Source: Drosophila miranda (lineage: Eukaryota; Arthropoda; Insecta; Diptera; Drosophilidae). Taken from it: a stretch of 64,000 nt of DNA. The notes below the pieces were generated by a model. That model ran no database searches. It saw only the letters and a program-made list of their open reading frames with translations, and was not told where the DNA came from. The stretch spans positions 14,260,001 through 14,324,000 of the forward strand of contig NC_046674.1 in assembly GCF_003369915.1 (NCBI RefSeq), written 5' to 3'. Position numbers and translations under genes: made by a program. Within the stretch, counting starts at the first letter, position 1; each line of letters opens with the position of its first letter. Below are positions 25,716-36,597 of this stretch, one piece after another.

Positions 25716-25834
25716 GTATTCTACGGGCCATCCAAGAACTTCAGGGATCAGACAGGTGAGGGCCTATCCGTCAATTGCCTTTCAGACCTCCACAAGTGCC
25801 GTCCAGAGCAGTTCCGGAGTTTCTCAATATGATG
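25716..25834 (+). CDS. Candidate C-terminal exon encoding a hydrophilic tail
   Basis: After an acceptor (TTTAAATTCTAG) the phase-0 frame reads VFYGPSKNFRDQTGEG and continues to FSI, ending in tandem TGA TGA (38 codons). Third positions are strongly C/G (TTC, TAC, TCC, AAG, AAC, CAG, CTC, CAC, TGC, GAG), as in expressed fly genes; the other frames lack this. An internal GTGAGG...TTTCAG of 30 bp looks like an intron but is too short, and it is also in frame, so it is kept as coding. The exon matches in phase the GTAAGT donor at 19147 and would supply the cytoplasmic tail of the membrane-anchor protein. Function is unknown. Confidence 0.45.
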
Positions 25835-28800
25835 ACCGGTTGTACGGCGATCAGAGGCTTCCTCGATCTCTGTTTTATAGCTGGACTGGTAACCGCCACG
25901 TAGGTATTTCGCTAGGGAGTTCTATGTGTAATACCTCCTTATATACTATTCGGCTCCTATAAAGGTACTCTTTTTTTAAGGATAATTTTCCTAGTTCATG
26001 ACCGTTCCGCTCTCCTCTCTGATTTCCATCTAAAGTGGTTTTTTAGGTGACTTTTTCTCATGGGAATTTATGTTTCTAGTCCAAGGGCCTGCTTTAATAG
26101 TTAAAACCTTAGAGCTTTATGGCCTGCTATGTACTTATGTAGACCTACCAGTAGTACGACTCGCACCCATCTTCATCTGTCATTGTTTTGGACATTTGAA
26201 ATTCATTTCAAGCGGAAAACTATTGGATTCTCTAGTTATTAGGTAATTTCAAGAGATAAACGAGTAACGAGCAACGAGTAAAGAATACTTACGGTACGAG
26301 TACGAGATCGAGTGACGATATATCTATAGCTCAATCTATGTCAATAGAACGAACATCACCCAAAGTATATCCTATACTCGTATATCTCACCTTCTAAGCG
26401 ACTCTGTGCCTTGACCTTCTAGTGTTTTTAGGTAATAGCGAGAGATGAACGAGTAACGAGTAATGAATACGGTTGGAGCGAGAGCGAGTGACGGTGATTG
26501 CTGTTCCTCAAAGCTTTATAGCTTTGGTCAATAGAACGAACATCTCCCAAAGCATATCCCATACTCGTATATCTCACCTTCTAAGCGACTCTGTGCCTTG
26601 ATGAGAGATGAACGAGTAAAGAGTAACGAATACGTATGGAACGAGAACGAGTGACGATGATTGCTGTTCCTTTATCTTTATAGCCATATCTCACCTTCTA
26701 ATCGACTCTGGGCCTTGACCTTCTAATGTTTTTTGCAGATCCCTTGCATTCCAGCCATCTGGCAACGCTCTGCGTCACTTGAACAGCGATTACAAAATCG
26801 CTACGTCGCCATCAGACCACCCCATACCCCCCCCCCCCCCTCCGCCCAAAGGGCTCCCCAAGCAACTCCACATTTGCAAACATCTCTCTCCCCTTCTGTC
26901 CTTCACACCTCCGCCCTCCACTCCGGACGCGCTCTCTAAACAGAGAATTTGCAAACTTGTTCGTTCGCTTTGCTGCACCCCGCACCCCGCACCGCGCACC
27001 CCGCACACCCCAGCCCCTCTGGCCAGGCCACAAACTGTGTCTGTGTCACTCAACCCACTAAACTAGCGCACAATGGGAAATGCGATGACGACGGCAACGA
27101 CGACGACGTTTCGACGCTGGGCAACGGCTCACACTCGTTTCTCTACTTCTCTACTGCTCTCTCTACGGGCTTCGCTCTTCGCTCTTCACATTCTTCCATT
27201 CCCCCCCCCCCCCCCCCACCCATCGCTCGACAGAGCAGACATTGCACTGCCTCTGCTTACTCCTTTCCCTGCTTATGCTGCTGCTTCTGCTCCTTCTCGT
27301 TCCTCTTCTGCCCTCCCCCCCTTGCCCAGCATCTGTTTTCGTCTCTCTTTTGCTGTTTGCTGCCTCGATTCACGTGCTGCTTGTCGCCGTCGCACGCTTT
27401 TCGTGTGCTGTCGTTTCGCTCGTTCGTTTCGTCTGCTGCATGCAACATTTTCCGCACGACGTTGCTCCTCCTCCTCCTCCTCTACCCTCCTGGCTAGGCA
27501 GCCAGCTCTCAGCGGAAGTTCTGTGTGTGTGTTTGTGTGTGTGTGTGCTTGTGCCCTGGCTGTGTGTGTGTGTGTGTTCTGTTGTGTGTTCTGGGTTCAA
27601 TGTCTGGTGGTTGACCTACCCACACTCCACTCCAAGCGCTTTTCGCCAAAGCAACGGAGGGAGGGCAGGCGAGGGGAGGGGAAGCCAGGACTCCACTTTG
27701 CTTATTTGCAGAGACTCCTCCTGCCGCTGCCACAACTACTTGGGGAATTAGAAAGTGCCCCGCCCAGAGACCCGCCACCATCGTCTCTCTGTGTGACAAG
27801 TGAAAACTAGAAAATTCCACTTCTCACTAAAGTAAAAGTGTCTTATCAGGCACCCCACTGGAGTGTGGGTGTGGGTGTGGGTGGCCGCAGGACTCCTCTG
27901 GCGTCACCAGGACTAGACAATAAGCTCCAGCATAGAGCTGCATGCATTTCCAGCAAATATGTAAGTAAATTCCCCGAAACGATTGTCTTCCATCAATCGC
28001 CCAAGACTTGACCAAGGGCATGGCCAGAAGGGAGCAAATGGGAAAAACCACTTATTCGACTGCTTCTGCCACCAACTGGTTTTCCACTTGCAGTTTTCCC
28101 CACGGCTGAGAAACTCCAGAAGATTCAAGGCTAAGCCTGGTTAGGTCATTGCCATTGCCGAGGCATTTTCCCCCGTGGAAAAACTAGTTGCAATACCCAG
28201 GCAACACTCTCCACTCCCCCTTCCCCCTGCCCCATGCCCCTTCCCAGCTCCAACTCCAACTCCAGCCGAGCAATGTGCAATGTTTGCTTAGATGGATTAC
28301 CGAAGAACTGAAACTGGCTGAACGGGTTTCGTTCCAGGGAAAGTTCTAGGTGCCGGAGAGAGAGAGCGAGTGTAATAGTGCTAGAGAAATGGAGAAAGTT
28401 GCAATTGGCAAAAGAGACACTTGTGCCCAGCCCGCCAGCCCATTGTGCAACCATCTCCCCTGCTGCCGCTTCAGGTGGGAACTAGGTGAGGTGAGTCACA
28501 GTTGCAACCCTTCCTGGGGCGAGGTGGGGTTGCACTCTCCACGAAATGACAAATTATCCTGCACAGCCTGCTGGCCACGACACAGACATGTCGGGGACAG
28601 GGACAGCCACAGGGACAGAGACTCCCTTCTGTAATCAAAGGGGGGAACGGCCCTCAGGACAACTGGCACCTCGGAACAGGTGCTGTGTCTGTCCATGCTT
28701 TCCCCTGGCCTGGGATGGGTCTTTCAACTGATTTCAAGTCTTAACAGCAAGAACTACTAAGCCCCACCGTCCAGATCGAAAAAATTATCGTATTAGCCAT

Positions 28801-29883
28801 CCAATTATTGGCTAAACCTCTATTAACCTTTGTCGTTCGGGGTAATGCCCTTGCCGTATGACGAGTATGTACACGTTTCAGCATTTCGAATGCTGTTGTA
28901 TCCCCTAAGCTGGTGTCCTTTATGTGTCTGCTGTGTGCACTCCCTCAACAAAGGACCCGTATCCAAGGGCGAGTGCCAGTGTTGTCCCCCTGTCAAAGCT
29001 CAACCCTTTTTTCGAGTCGCGTCGAGACGAGTCCGAGGCATTCGCGCAACATTCTCCTTGGTTTATTGACCTCCATGTTGCACTGCATTGCGTCATCGGC
29101 TGGGCTCATCTGTCCCCGGGGCACGTTCCGCTCTTATCACGCAACAGGCATCAAAAGTGTCAGCCCAATAGTCTGTGTCTCCTCCCATCTCCCCTCTCTC
29201 TCTCTTCCACCCAGCCAAGTGCAATTGCTGCAGCAGCAACGATTACAAATTAGCGAAAGTTTTGGGCTGGAGAGGGAGGACAACTGTCTGGGACCTGACA
29301 TCGCCGCTTGCTTGTTTGTTTGTTTGTTTGTTATTTGTGGGAATGGGAGAAACCAGGGAATGTGGAATGTGGAATGGCCAATGGGTGTGCTGCTGGCCAC
29401 AGGGGGGTTGCAACACACACACTCGTTGCGTGGCGGCATAATAGCTGTAATCTATATCATTTTGCACAGTTTGCTGGCGTCGTCGCCAGTGCTTGCTTGA
29501 TGTTTTGGCCAAATAAGTGGCCATAAAACGCAGCCATAGACGATGCCAAGCCGCAGATGGGGCAAGGCAAGGCGATTCGGGCACTAGGGTGGAAACAACT
29601 CAAAGGGTTACTGGAAACAGCTTGGAGCGCCATACACTCGTACCATCAGCAATGTCATCCCACTGCCAATGGGTTTCTTTCCATTACGATCATAGGAATA
29701 CTCCACTGTAATTATTCCACGATCCATGGAAAGACGAGCCATCGAACCCTGCTCTCACCCCACTGCCATCTCTCTCCATAGCTTACTCTCTGGACGGGGC
29801 TTCGGCTGCAGTTTCGGGCCGACTCTGGTCTCTCCATCGGTTCGGCGCGGCTCGTGCTCTCGGGCGCTACAGCGCAGGGAACG
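25835..29883. other. No recognisable gene; contains a degenerate tandem repeat
   Basis: Apart from the 26.2-26.7 kb repeat this region is low-complexity CT/GT and poly-C sequence (runs at about 26827-26840 and 27201-27217). Long open frames around 27.0-27.8 kb are created by CT/TG repeats and show no domain or real codon bias. Confidence 0.5.
26234..26733. repeat. About 185-bp tandem repeat, three degenerate copies
   Basis: Three successive blocks (about 26234-26420, 26420-26600 and 26600-26733) share an ordered set of segments. These are a GATGAACGAGTAACGAGTAA-type start, a GAGCGAGTGACGATG-type core, the AATAGAACGAACATC segment, and CTCACCTTCTAAGCGACTCT followed by GTGCCTTGA. The third copy has lost the AATAGAACGAACATC segment. 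Confidence 0.85.
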
Positions 29884-30773
29884 ATGGAAACGCAACGGAA
29901 TATTACGGACTTACCGTTCGAGGCTCTTGACCTGATATTCAAAGAACTTGGTAGAGAGAAGGATCAATAGAGCTGGGGGGCAAGCGCATGAGGTTCTGGG
30001 CGGAGTATTTTCCCACCACATTAGCGATAGATGCCGACGGCTTCCGGTTAGTGCCAGTGGCATGAAGACACGTTCATCTTGTAGAACTGTGGGTCGACTA
30101 TTGTAGAGTGTTTTGGGATCAGGGCGAATGATAGGACTGGAATTCTCAAATTGGACAAGCCTGTGACAAGTAGAACTCCCTTAAGTGATGCAGTTGTGTA
30201 CCTATGGTGTACGGATAACTTTATCGGGGCTTTGGAAGGTCTCCCAAAGCAGAGAACGTTAAATCCTCGGTGTTTATGGTGGGCTCTCTCCGATATGTAG
30301 TTTGGATAACTAATAGATACCGTTCCTTCCCTTTTTCAGTGCCTCATATACAGAAACTGATCGAGTTCGAGGCCTCAGTCTACAAGCCATGCAAATTGGA
30401 TCTTCTGAAGAAACTTCGCTATCGGACAGTGCGCGAAATGCGCATAATGCTCAACGGGGAAGCTCCTTCGCTGTCATGGCCCTTCTCGGAGGCGCTCAGA
30501 TTGAAGAGATGCCTGCCTCCCTGCCCTAGAATCCTTAAATCCTTGGATCCCGATCCGTTCGATGGCGATGGCTTCCTCGAAGTCCGACGATCGCCAATGC
30601 GTAATTTCAAGAACTATTTTGATCTTGGGGCTTCTAGGGCTGGCATTCCCTTTAAACTGGTAACACTTGATCGACCAAAGTACCGGCTGGATGAAACGAT
30701 ACGCGGTAGGAATCCAGCATCGAAGCGGGTGGTAATCTACACTTTTGTTATTTACAGATTCCCAGGACGTTGA
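29884..30773 (+). pseudogene. F-box/LRR-type gene remnant (copy A of the cluster)
   Basis: The 5' end is almost the same DNA as copy C at 33187: METQRNITDLPFEALDLIFK, the start of an F-box. It is stopped by TAG at 29968, and the continuing similarity (HEVLGGVFSHHISDRCRRL) is in another frame. The middle of the gene is missing or unrecognisable. The second exon is well preserved: an acceptor (CCCTTTTTCAG, 30339) leads into an open frame with LLKKLRYRTVREM, FDGDGFLE and a late LVTLDRPKY block matching the end of copy C. The F-box family recruits substrates to SCF ubiquitin ligases through Skp1; this copy cannot encode a full protein. A truncated product from the intact 3' part is conceivable but has no clear start. 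Confidence 0.75.
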
Positions 30774-31312
30774 ATCCAGAGTTAATAGATCTCGATTACA
30801 GATACGCCGAGCTCTAGGTGTTCCACTCTTCATCGTTCCATAATTGGTATTTACAATTTATGAGCGAGGCGACCGCGCAAAAGCAATCTGTTGCGCATAG
30901 GCCGGCGCCCGAGAGCCATCGCAGTGCTCTTCACGGAAATATAGTAATTCTTCTTACGCACACAGTTATTTTCGATCCAGTGATCCAGTTATTCGACTAG
31001 TCAAATATACAAATACAAATACAATTGTTTTTCACAGAAACTTATCTGCAAAAATACATGCAGTGCGTGCTGGCACCCGAACCCGCACACCCGCTGTTCC
31101 AGTGCCAGCGTCAGTGAGCCGCTCAAAACGAAAACGCGAGAGAGGGAGAGAGAGAGAGAGAGAGACCTCTTCACGCGGTTTCTCACTGTTTCTCTCTGCA
31201 CTGCACTTACGAGGCTTGCGTTTATCTGTGTTTCAGTTCCATTTTCGCTCTCTCGGCGGCGCGGCGTTGGCTTTGGCCTGCGTCTGGGTCTGGGTCTGGG
31301 CGAAACATTTCG
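30774..31312 (+). other. Spacer and promoter region of the intact F-box gene
   Basis: Non-coding. It contains a GA-rich run (31139-31164, potential GAGA-factor sites) and an initiator-like TTCAGTT upstream of the next ATG. Confidence 0.45.
31232..31238 (+). promoter_or_regulatory. Initiator-like TTCAGTT, candidate transcription start
   Basis: TTCAGTT matches the fly initiator TCAGTY and would give a leader of about 78 nt before the ATG at 31313. No TATA box is seen about 30 bp upstream. Confidence 0.35.
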
Positions 31313-32517
31313 ATGGCGGCCGCAGTGGCCCAACGGAACATTTTGGACCTTCCGTACGAGGTTCTTGATCTGATTTACAAAAAACTCATCGACCTGAGCG
31401 ATAGAATCAATCTGGCCAAAGCGGATGAGTATCTGGGCGAGGCCTTCGCCTTCCACAGTCGCGACGAGTTCCGGAAGGTGTCCACCTATACATATTTTCA
31501 GGGGGATTGGTGGCCCTTTCTGCTGTCCCTGTGCGGCACGCATGTGCGCGAGTTCCGTTTTTCCACCGGTACCAATTGGAGTGACCGCCTGGCCAAGTTG
31601 GTGGAGCGCCACTGCCCCCACCTGGAGAAAGTGATTTTGTGTGTGAATAATGTCAGCTGCAAGGGCGTCAGGTCGTTGGTTACACACGCCAGTGCAACAA
31701 TAAAAGAAATCGATTTGCATGTGAATACCAATCGTATCTCAGAGATACTTCACGAGTATCCCGATTTGCCACAGCTCAGAAAGGCTACATTCTGCAATTT
31801 GTCGTATGTGGATGGTGAGTGTCCTCCAGTCCGCTATAATAAACATCGACTTTGCCTTGAGTCCTTCCGTTTTTCCATCTTTCAGTCCACTCTATACAGA
31901 AATACAACACAGTGGAGGATTTGGAACTGCGGTCTGGAAGTTATAGCCACGATAAATCTATCAAACTATTCGAAATTACTGCTAATCTAAAGAAACTGCG
32001 TTTCTTGAAGGTGTTACATTATAATTTAGTAGAGTCTGGGGATGGGGACGGGGATGGGGATGGGGATGGGGATGCTCCTCTGGGGATGCCAATCCCATGC
32101 CCCAACGTGGAATACCTCCAAATTTATAATTGTCAGATTTCAATGGAGTTGCCGCTTTGCCCGAAGATCAAAACGCTGAAAATTGGCTGCTGTATATCGA
32201 GTATCGAGGACGTGCTCTGCAGATTCATCGTGAAGCAGGGAGCCACCTTGGAGGACATCGAGATTGACTGTCGTCCCTCGCTATGCGATAGCGGCAGTTT
32301 TCTCGAAATTCTCCGCAGCTGCAAGAGACTCCGTTTGATTCGCCTTCAGGCACAAAAGGTCAAGTTCACCAGGGAAGTGGTGGCCACCATGATGGACATT
32401 CTGAAGGACAATGGCGTCACACCGGATAGGCCGCTACGATTAATACTCTACTACAGGGCGAAGGTTCTCTGGATCGCTCAATGGGTGAGTTATTTTTTGA
32501 AGCAAAATGCCACAAAT

Positions 32518-32555
<38 letters not shown>

Positions 32556-32611
32556 TTGTGTAGCTCCGGTCGAATAGCAATCGGAATTTAATCTCTGTTC
32601 AGGAGTGGTGA
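31313..32611 (+). CDS. F-box protein with leucine-rich repeats (intact, 3 exons; copy B)
   Basis: Exons 31313-31814, 31886-32484 and 32564-32611 are joined by GT/AG introns of 71 and 79 bp (phases 1 and 0), giving 382 residues. An F-box occupies about residues 8-50 (NILDLPYEVLDLIYKKL...AFAFHSRDEFRKV) and should bind Skp1. The rest holds spaced Leu/Ile patterns typical of degenerate leucine-rich repeats (VEYLQIYNCQ, IKTLKIGCC, LEDIEIDCRP) that would select the substrate of an SCF ubiquitin ligase. An acidic Gly-Asp run of about six GD units around 32038-32073 is encoded by a GGGGAT hexamer repeat. The second intron contains a 32-bp CT microsatellite. The last exon is short and ends in QEW before TGA, followed 2 bp later by AATAAA (32613-32618). 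It lies between two broken relatives, and its divergence from both suggests it is the older, retained member. The substrate is unknown. Confidence 0.85.
32521..32552. repeat. (CT)n microsatellite inside intron 2 of the intact F-box gene
   Basis: About 15 CT units form the polypyrimidine tract of the 79-bp intron, ending 11 bp before the acceptor. Confidence 0.9.
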
Positions 32612-32612
32612 C

Positions 32613-32618
32613 AATAAA
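32613..32618 (+). terminator. Polyadenylation signal AATAAA
   Basis: Lies directly after the stop of the intact F-box gene. Further AATAAA-like copies follow within 60 bp. Confidence 0.55.
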
Positions 32619-33133
32619 TATCAGAATTAAATATGGCAAGTAATTGTGTATTTTGTATAAATAAAACAACAAAATAAATGTCTTTTTTTGTTCTTTCCCA
32701 AACCAAAATACTGTCTTATGTTACAGCCCATGCCCATACTATACTCGAACATGCAGTTGCTTCTCGTCACAGAGAGTAGGCTAGGCCTTTCCTCTCCGTT
32801 ACTCTCGCCGCTCAGAGGAACGCATGGGAAAATAACGAAGCATTACAGACCTGCTGCCGCCCGCTCGTGGCCCCCAATCCGAAACACCCAAGCACATGCA
32901 CATGCATATGTCTTCTGTTTATTCCAAATAAAATACCCTGCTCGCAAAATCATTTCACCATCTTTATTTTTCCTTGCAACATAAAGATCTCCTCAGCTGA
33001 AAAACTGATGCAATAAACCGGAAAAGCTTTGCCCCAAAGAAAAAGATAGGCACTGAAAGAGAGACAGAGAGAGAGAGAGAGCAACAATGAGAGCTTTGGA
33101 ACGGACTGCATAACATTTTTTGAGAGTCGTCGC

Positions 33134-33139
33134 TCAGTT
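33134..33139 (+). promoter_or_regulatory. Initiator TCAGTT upstream of F-box copy C
   Basis: TCAGTT with A at 33136 would give a leader of about 50 nt before the ATG at 33187. No TATA box or clear DPE is present. Confidence 0.35.
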
Positions 33140-33186
33140 CGGTTCGGGCTGTCTATCCGATTTCACTCTCTAGGGTAAGGGGAACG

Positions 33187-34298
33187 ATGGAAACACAGCG
33201 GACTATCACGGACCTGCCGTTCGAGGTTCTTGACCTGATATTCAAACAACTCGATTATCCGAGGAGGCAGAAATGGCAATTGGCGGACGCCCATGAGATA
33301 CTGGCCGAAGCATTCGCCTACCACAGTCGCGATTATTATAGAAAACTTTCACTTGATTACTGGTGGACACCCGACACCTATGCGCTTTTTTTGAAGACCT
33401 GCGGATCGACTACGGGAATGGGATTATCACAAGGGTAGCGATGAGTTGGCGAAACACTGTCCTCACTTGGAATCGATTGATTTCTGTGTCGATTCAAGAA
33501 ATTGGCAACACGTAAAGTCCTTGATTCTGCTACTCAAAGGTAACAATACGATAAGATCGATGGTAATAGACATGGATGACAAAAATATCCCCTTTACCGT
33601 CCTGCACGGCCTGACAAAGTTTCCACAGTTAAGAAAACTGGTTTTCGTTCATAATATAGGGGATGCAGGTGATGATCCTTTTTGCAATCTCTTCAATGAT
33701 CCACCTTTTCAGTCTATGAGATACGGAGGTTGGTTAACTTGGAAGAGTTGACATTAAGGTCCCATTCGAGGGGTTTTCGTATCAATATATCACCTGAAGA
33801 AACTTCGGTACTTGACGTTGCGCGACATTTTTATGGAAGCCGAAGCCGTAGCTGAAGCCTCTTTAATTCCGTGGAGCGCATGAGCTGGTGCCATCTCTCA
33901 ACCGAAATTCCAGTCTGCCCTAAGCTCAAATCATTCACACTCACGTCATGTGAATGCCACATCAAGAACTTGGTTTACAAAACTATTTTGAAGCAATCCA
34001 ATAGCTTGGAATATCTGGACGTATACTGCCGTCCGTCGGCCTTCGATGGGGATGGTTTTTTCGCGGCTCTGCGTGCCTGTAAAAAACTCCGAAAGTTTCG
34101 TGATCCACTGGGAGACGTGACCATCTACAGGGCGTACGTGTTTGCCATGGTAGACATGGCTTCACACCGGAGAAACCGTTCAAATTGTGGCAGTTCGACC
34201 GTCCAAAGATGAGGTCTTATGGCCCATACCGATTCCGAAATCCCAATGGAAATGCTTACTTTTCAGGTCGGCCAGAGTTCGAGTCCTGGAATAATTGA
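33187..34298 (+). pseudogene. F-box/LRR-type gene with at least four frameshifts (copy C)
   Basis: The F-box start (ITDLPFEVLDLIFKQL) and the following segments align with the intact copy B along their whole length but change frame. One shift is near 33418-33424, in the CGSTTG segment. A second is near 33780-33791, just before HLKKLRYLTLRD. A third is near 33862-33871. A fourth is at about 34156, where a 13-nt deletion relative to copy B removes the sequence before GFTPEKPFKLWQF. The first intron keeps its position and phase but is only 44 bp (33669-33712). The end is preserved (EFESWNN and TGA 34298), with AATAAA at 34328-34333. So many shifts argue for a pseudogene rather than sequencing error, though the intact promoter and poly(A) signal suggest recent loss. 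Confidence 0.8.
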
Positions 34299-34327
34299 CA
34301 TCCATCTTGTTGAATTGGAATAATGCG

Positions 34328-34333
34328 AATAAA
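34328..34333 (+). terminator. Polyadenylation signal of F-box copy C
   Basis: AATAAA lies 30 bp after the ancestral stop codon of copy C. Confidence 0.5.
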
Positions 34334-34799
34334 CGTTTCATTTGACAAAGTTATCTTTTATTTTGTTTCTTCTGAAAATGATGCCCAAAGCACACTCCAA
34401 TTACACATACACGAACTCGGTCCTAGGCGAGTACAAATTTGCTCGCTTTTCTGCCTTTTAACACGCTGACAGCCATGTCGATTGATGCCTGAGAGCTTTC
34501 TTGTATGCACCAGCACGCACGGTGGCGTCTAGATGCCGGGGAGTCGCACATTTGAGCTGTCAGATGCAAGAACCAAAAGTGTTCCAGTAGGTGAACAGAT
34601 CTAAAGATGCTGTGGTACAGTTTGAACAAAAGTGCCACAATGTAAATTCCGTGAAGTATTAGATTTTGCTCATTTAAATGAAGGCTATGATAGGGTCCGG
34701 GAGTTGCCTGAAGATCGAGGCACTGTTGAATTATTGCTTGAGATTTATGTGAAAAACTTCAAGAAGGATTCGCATATGCTAACCAGGCCTTGGCCATGT

Positions 34800-34847
34800 C
34801 TCGCTTAAGACAGGTTTTCCAGGTAGGTAGCCTCCGTCTTAAGCGAG
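34800..34847. repeat. Inverted repeat (12-bp arms, 24-bp loop)
   Basis: CTCGCTTAAGAC (34800-34811) is perfectly complementary to GTCTTAAGCGAG (34836-34847). Confidence 0.85.
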
Positions 34848-36074
34848 TGCTGGGTGTATGTATTTCCCCTTCGATTGCAATCGGGCAACATTTATAGCCG
34901 GAATGAACAAAAGCCCCTATCGTTTGGCTCTTTGAACACCTGGCCAGAGCAATGCAATGGGCATCTTATTTTCGAGGCACGTGTGCTTCGACTGGTCTCC
35001 GCTCCAATCCCCATGTCTGGCTACCGATTCTGTTTGACCCTAGACGGGGGAAATATTTCAACAAGTCCCCCCAGGAGTCACAGCAGCAAAGGTGACAATT
35101 TAGCCAGCGACGCCATCGACCCTCCTCCTCCTCCTCCCCAAAAATATGACTAATGCTTTGCACAGAACCCAAATCCCACACGAACTTTGAACTTGCGGTT
35201 GAACCTATAGTCCCTCCGAACCAGCCCACATCCCAGGAGGACAGGTGCAATGGACACACGGCGGCGCCACCAAAATTCCTGCCCTGGCTTACTCATCGTG
35301 GCAGTGGGAGTGGGAGTGGGAGTCGGGGGGAGAGATGATTCACCTTCAACGGCTGCAGGACGGAATAATAAAGCAGGATAAGCAGCAGCATTCATTCCAA
35401 ATATTGTGCAGGTTCGGGCGGGGACAAGTGGATGAACTTTCTGCCTCTCGAATCCAGTACGGGGCGAGTGAGTCATCGACCGTGGGCGGCTCCTCAGCCG
35501 TAAATAAAACAAAGTGCTCGTCTTTATCCCTATCCCATCCCTACCTCTATCTTCGAACCCGACCGATCCCCTACCGATGGAAATTAGTTGTCAATGAACT
35601 CTCGAGACGGGAGGCGACTGACTTATAGCATACTTTTGGCTACTTTTGGGCCCGGCACGGCCCGGCCCGGCCCGAATCAGTTCACTGCACGCACATTGAC
35701 CCAATAATTGGCTTTGGGGGCTCTGGCTCTCTTTCTCTGCCTTTGGCCTGGTCTGGATAGAGCACCGCGGGATGCCTTAGCACCGCTTGGCCAGCCAGGG
35801 AACGGGGCCAGCCCCAATTGCCCCGAAATCGAAACGCCATTGGACATGGGAGCGCGATGTCGCACCCACTTTGTGGTTTCGCGGTTTGTGGGGGGTGGTG
35901 GCAGGTGGCAGGTGGGAGGTGGGAGGCGGGTATGTAAATGTCTTCTCTGTTTACGGGAATTTTATTGCACATTAGTCTAGTCCTGCTGGATCCCTGCTAA
36001 TTGGCAGGGACATTTGCCAATCTATTTATGACTTTTGAACGCAGACAGCGTTTATTTTGCTACAACTAATTGAT

Positions 36075-36597
36075 GAAAATACTGAAAATACCGAACATAC
36101 TGAGAATACTAATACTACCAAGTATTTTCAGTATACTTAACTTACTTATACTTATACTATACTTCCTTACTCACAGAACATACTAAAAAAAAACTAAAAA
36201 TACTGCACATACAACAAAAACTGAATATACTGAAAATACAGTATATACTAAAAATACTGAAAATACTGCACTTACTGAATATAATGAAAATACTAAAAAA
36301 AATACTGCAAATATTAAAAAGACTGCACATACGGAATATACTGCACAGACAAAAAATACAGAATATACTAAAAATACAGTATATGCCAAAGATATTGAAA
36401 ATACTGAACATAAAAAATTTATACATATGTACATATGAATTTGAATATACTGAAAATACAGTATATACTAAAAATACTGAAAATACTGCACATACTAAAT
36501 ATACTGAAAACACTAAAAATACTGAAAAATACTAAAAATACTGCACATACTGAATGTGATGAAAATACTAAAAATACTGAATATACTGAACACTAAT
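36075..36597. repeat. Degenerate (AAAATACTG)n satellite-like array
   Basis: About 500 bp consist almost wholly of AATACTGAA, ATACTAAAA, ACTGCACAT and TATACTGAA variants of one 8-10 bp unit, sometimes arranged in longer 45-60 bp blocks. The open frames seen inside it are by-products of the repeat. Confidence 0.9.

Noticed and set aside
25756..25785. Possible 30-bp intron in the tail exon
   Set aside because: GTGAGG...TTTCAG looks like splice sites, but 30 bp is too short for a fly intron and the segment is in frame, so it is read as coding.
27073..27810. 245-codon open frame
   Set aside because: Made of CT, GT and CTG repeats; composition is almost all Ser, Leu, Cys, Val and Pro with no domain.
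36157..36535. Open frames on both strands in the AAATACTG array
   Set aside because: The repeat unit lacks stops in several frames, so the translations are periodic artefacts.
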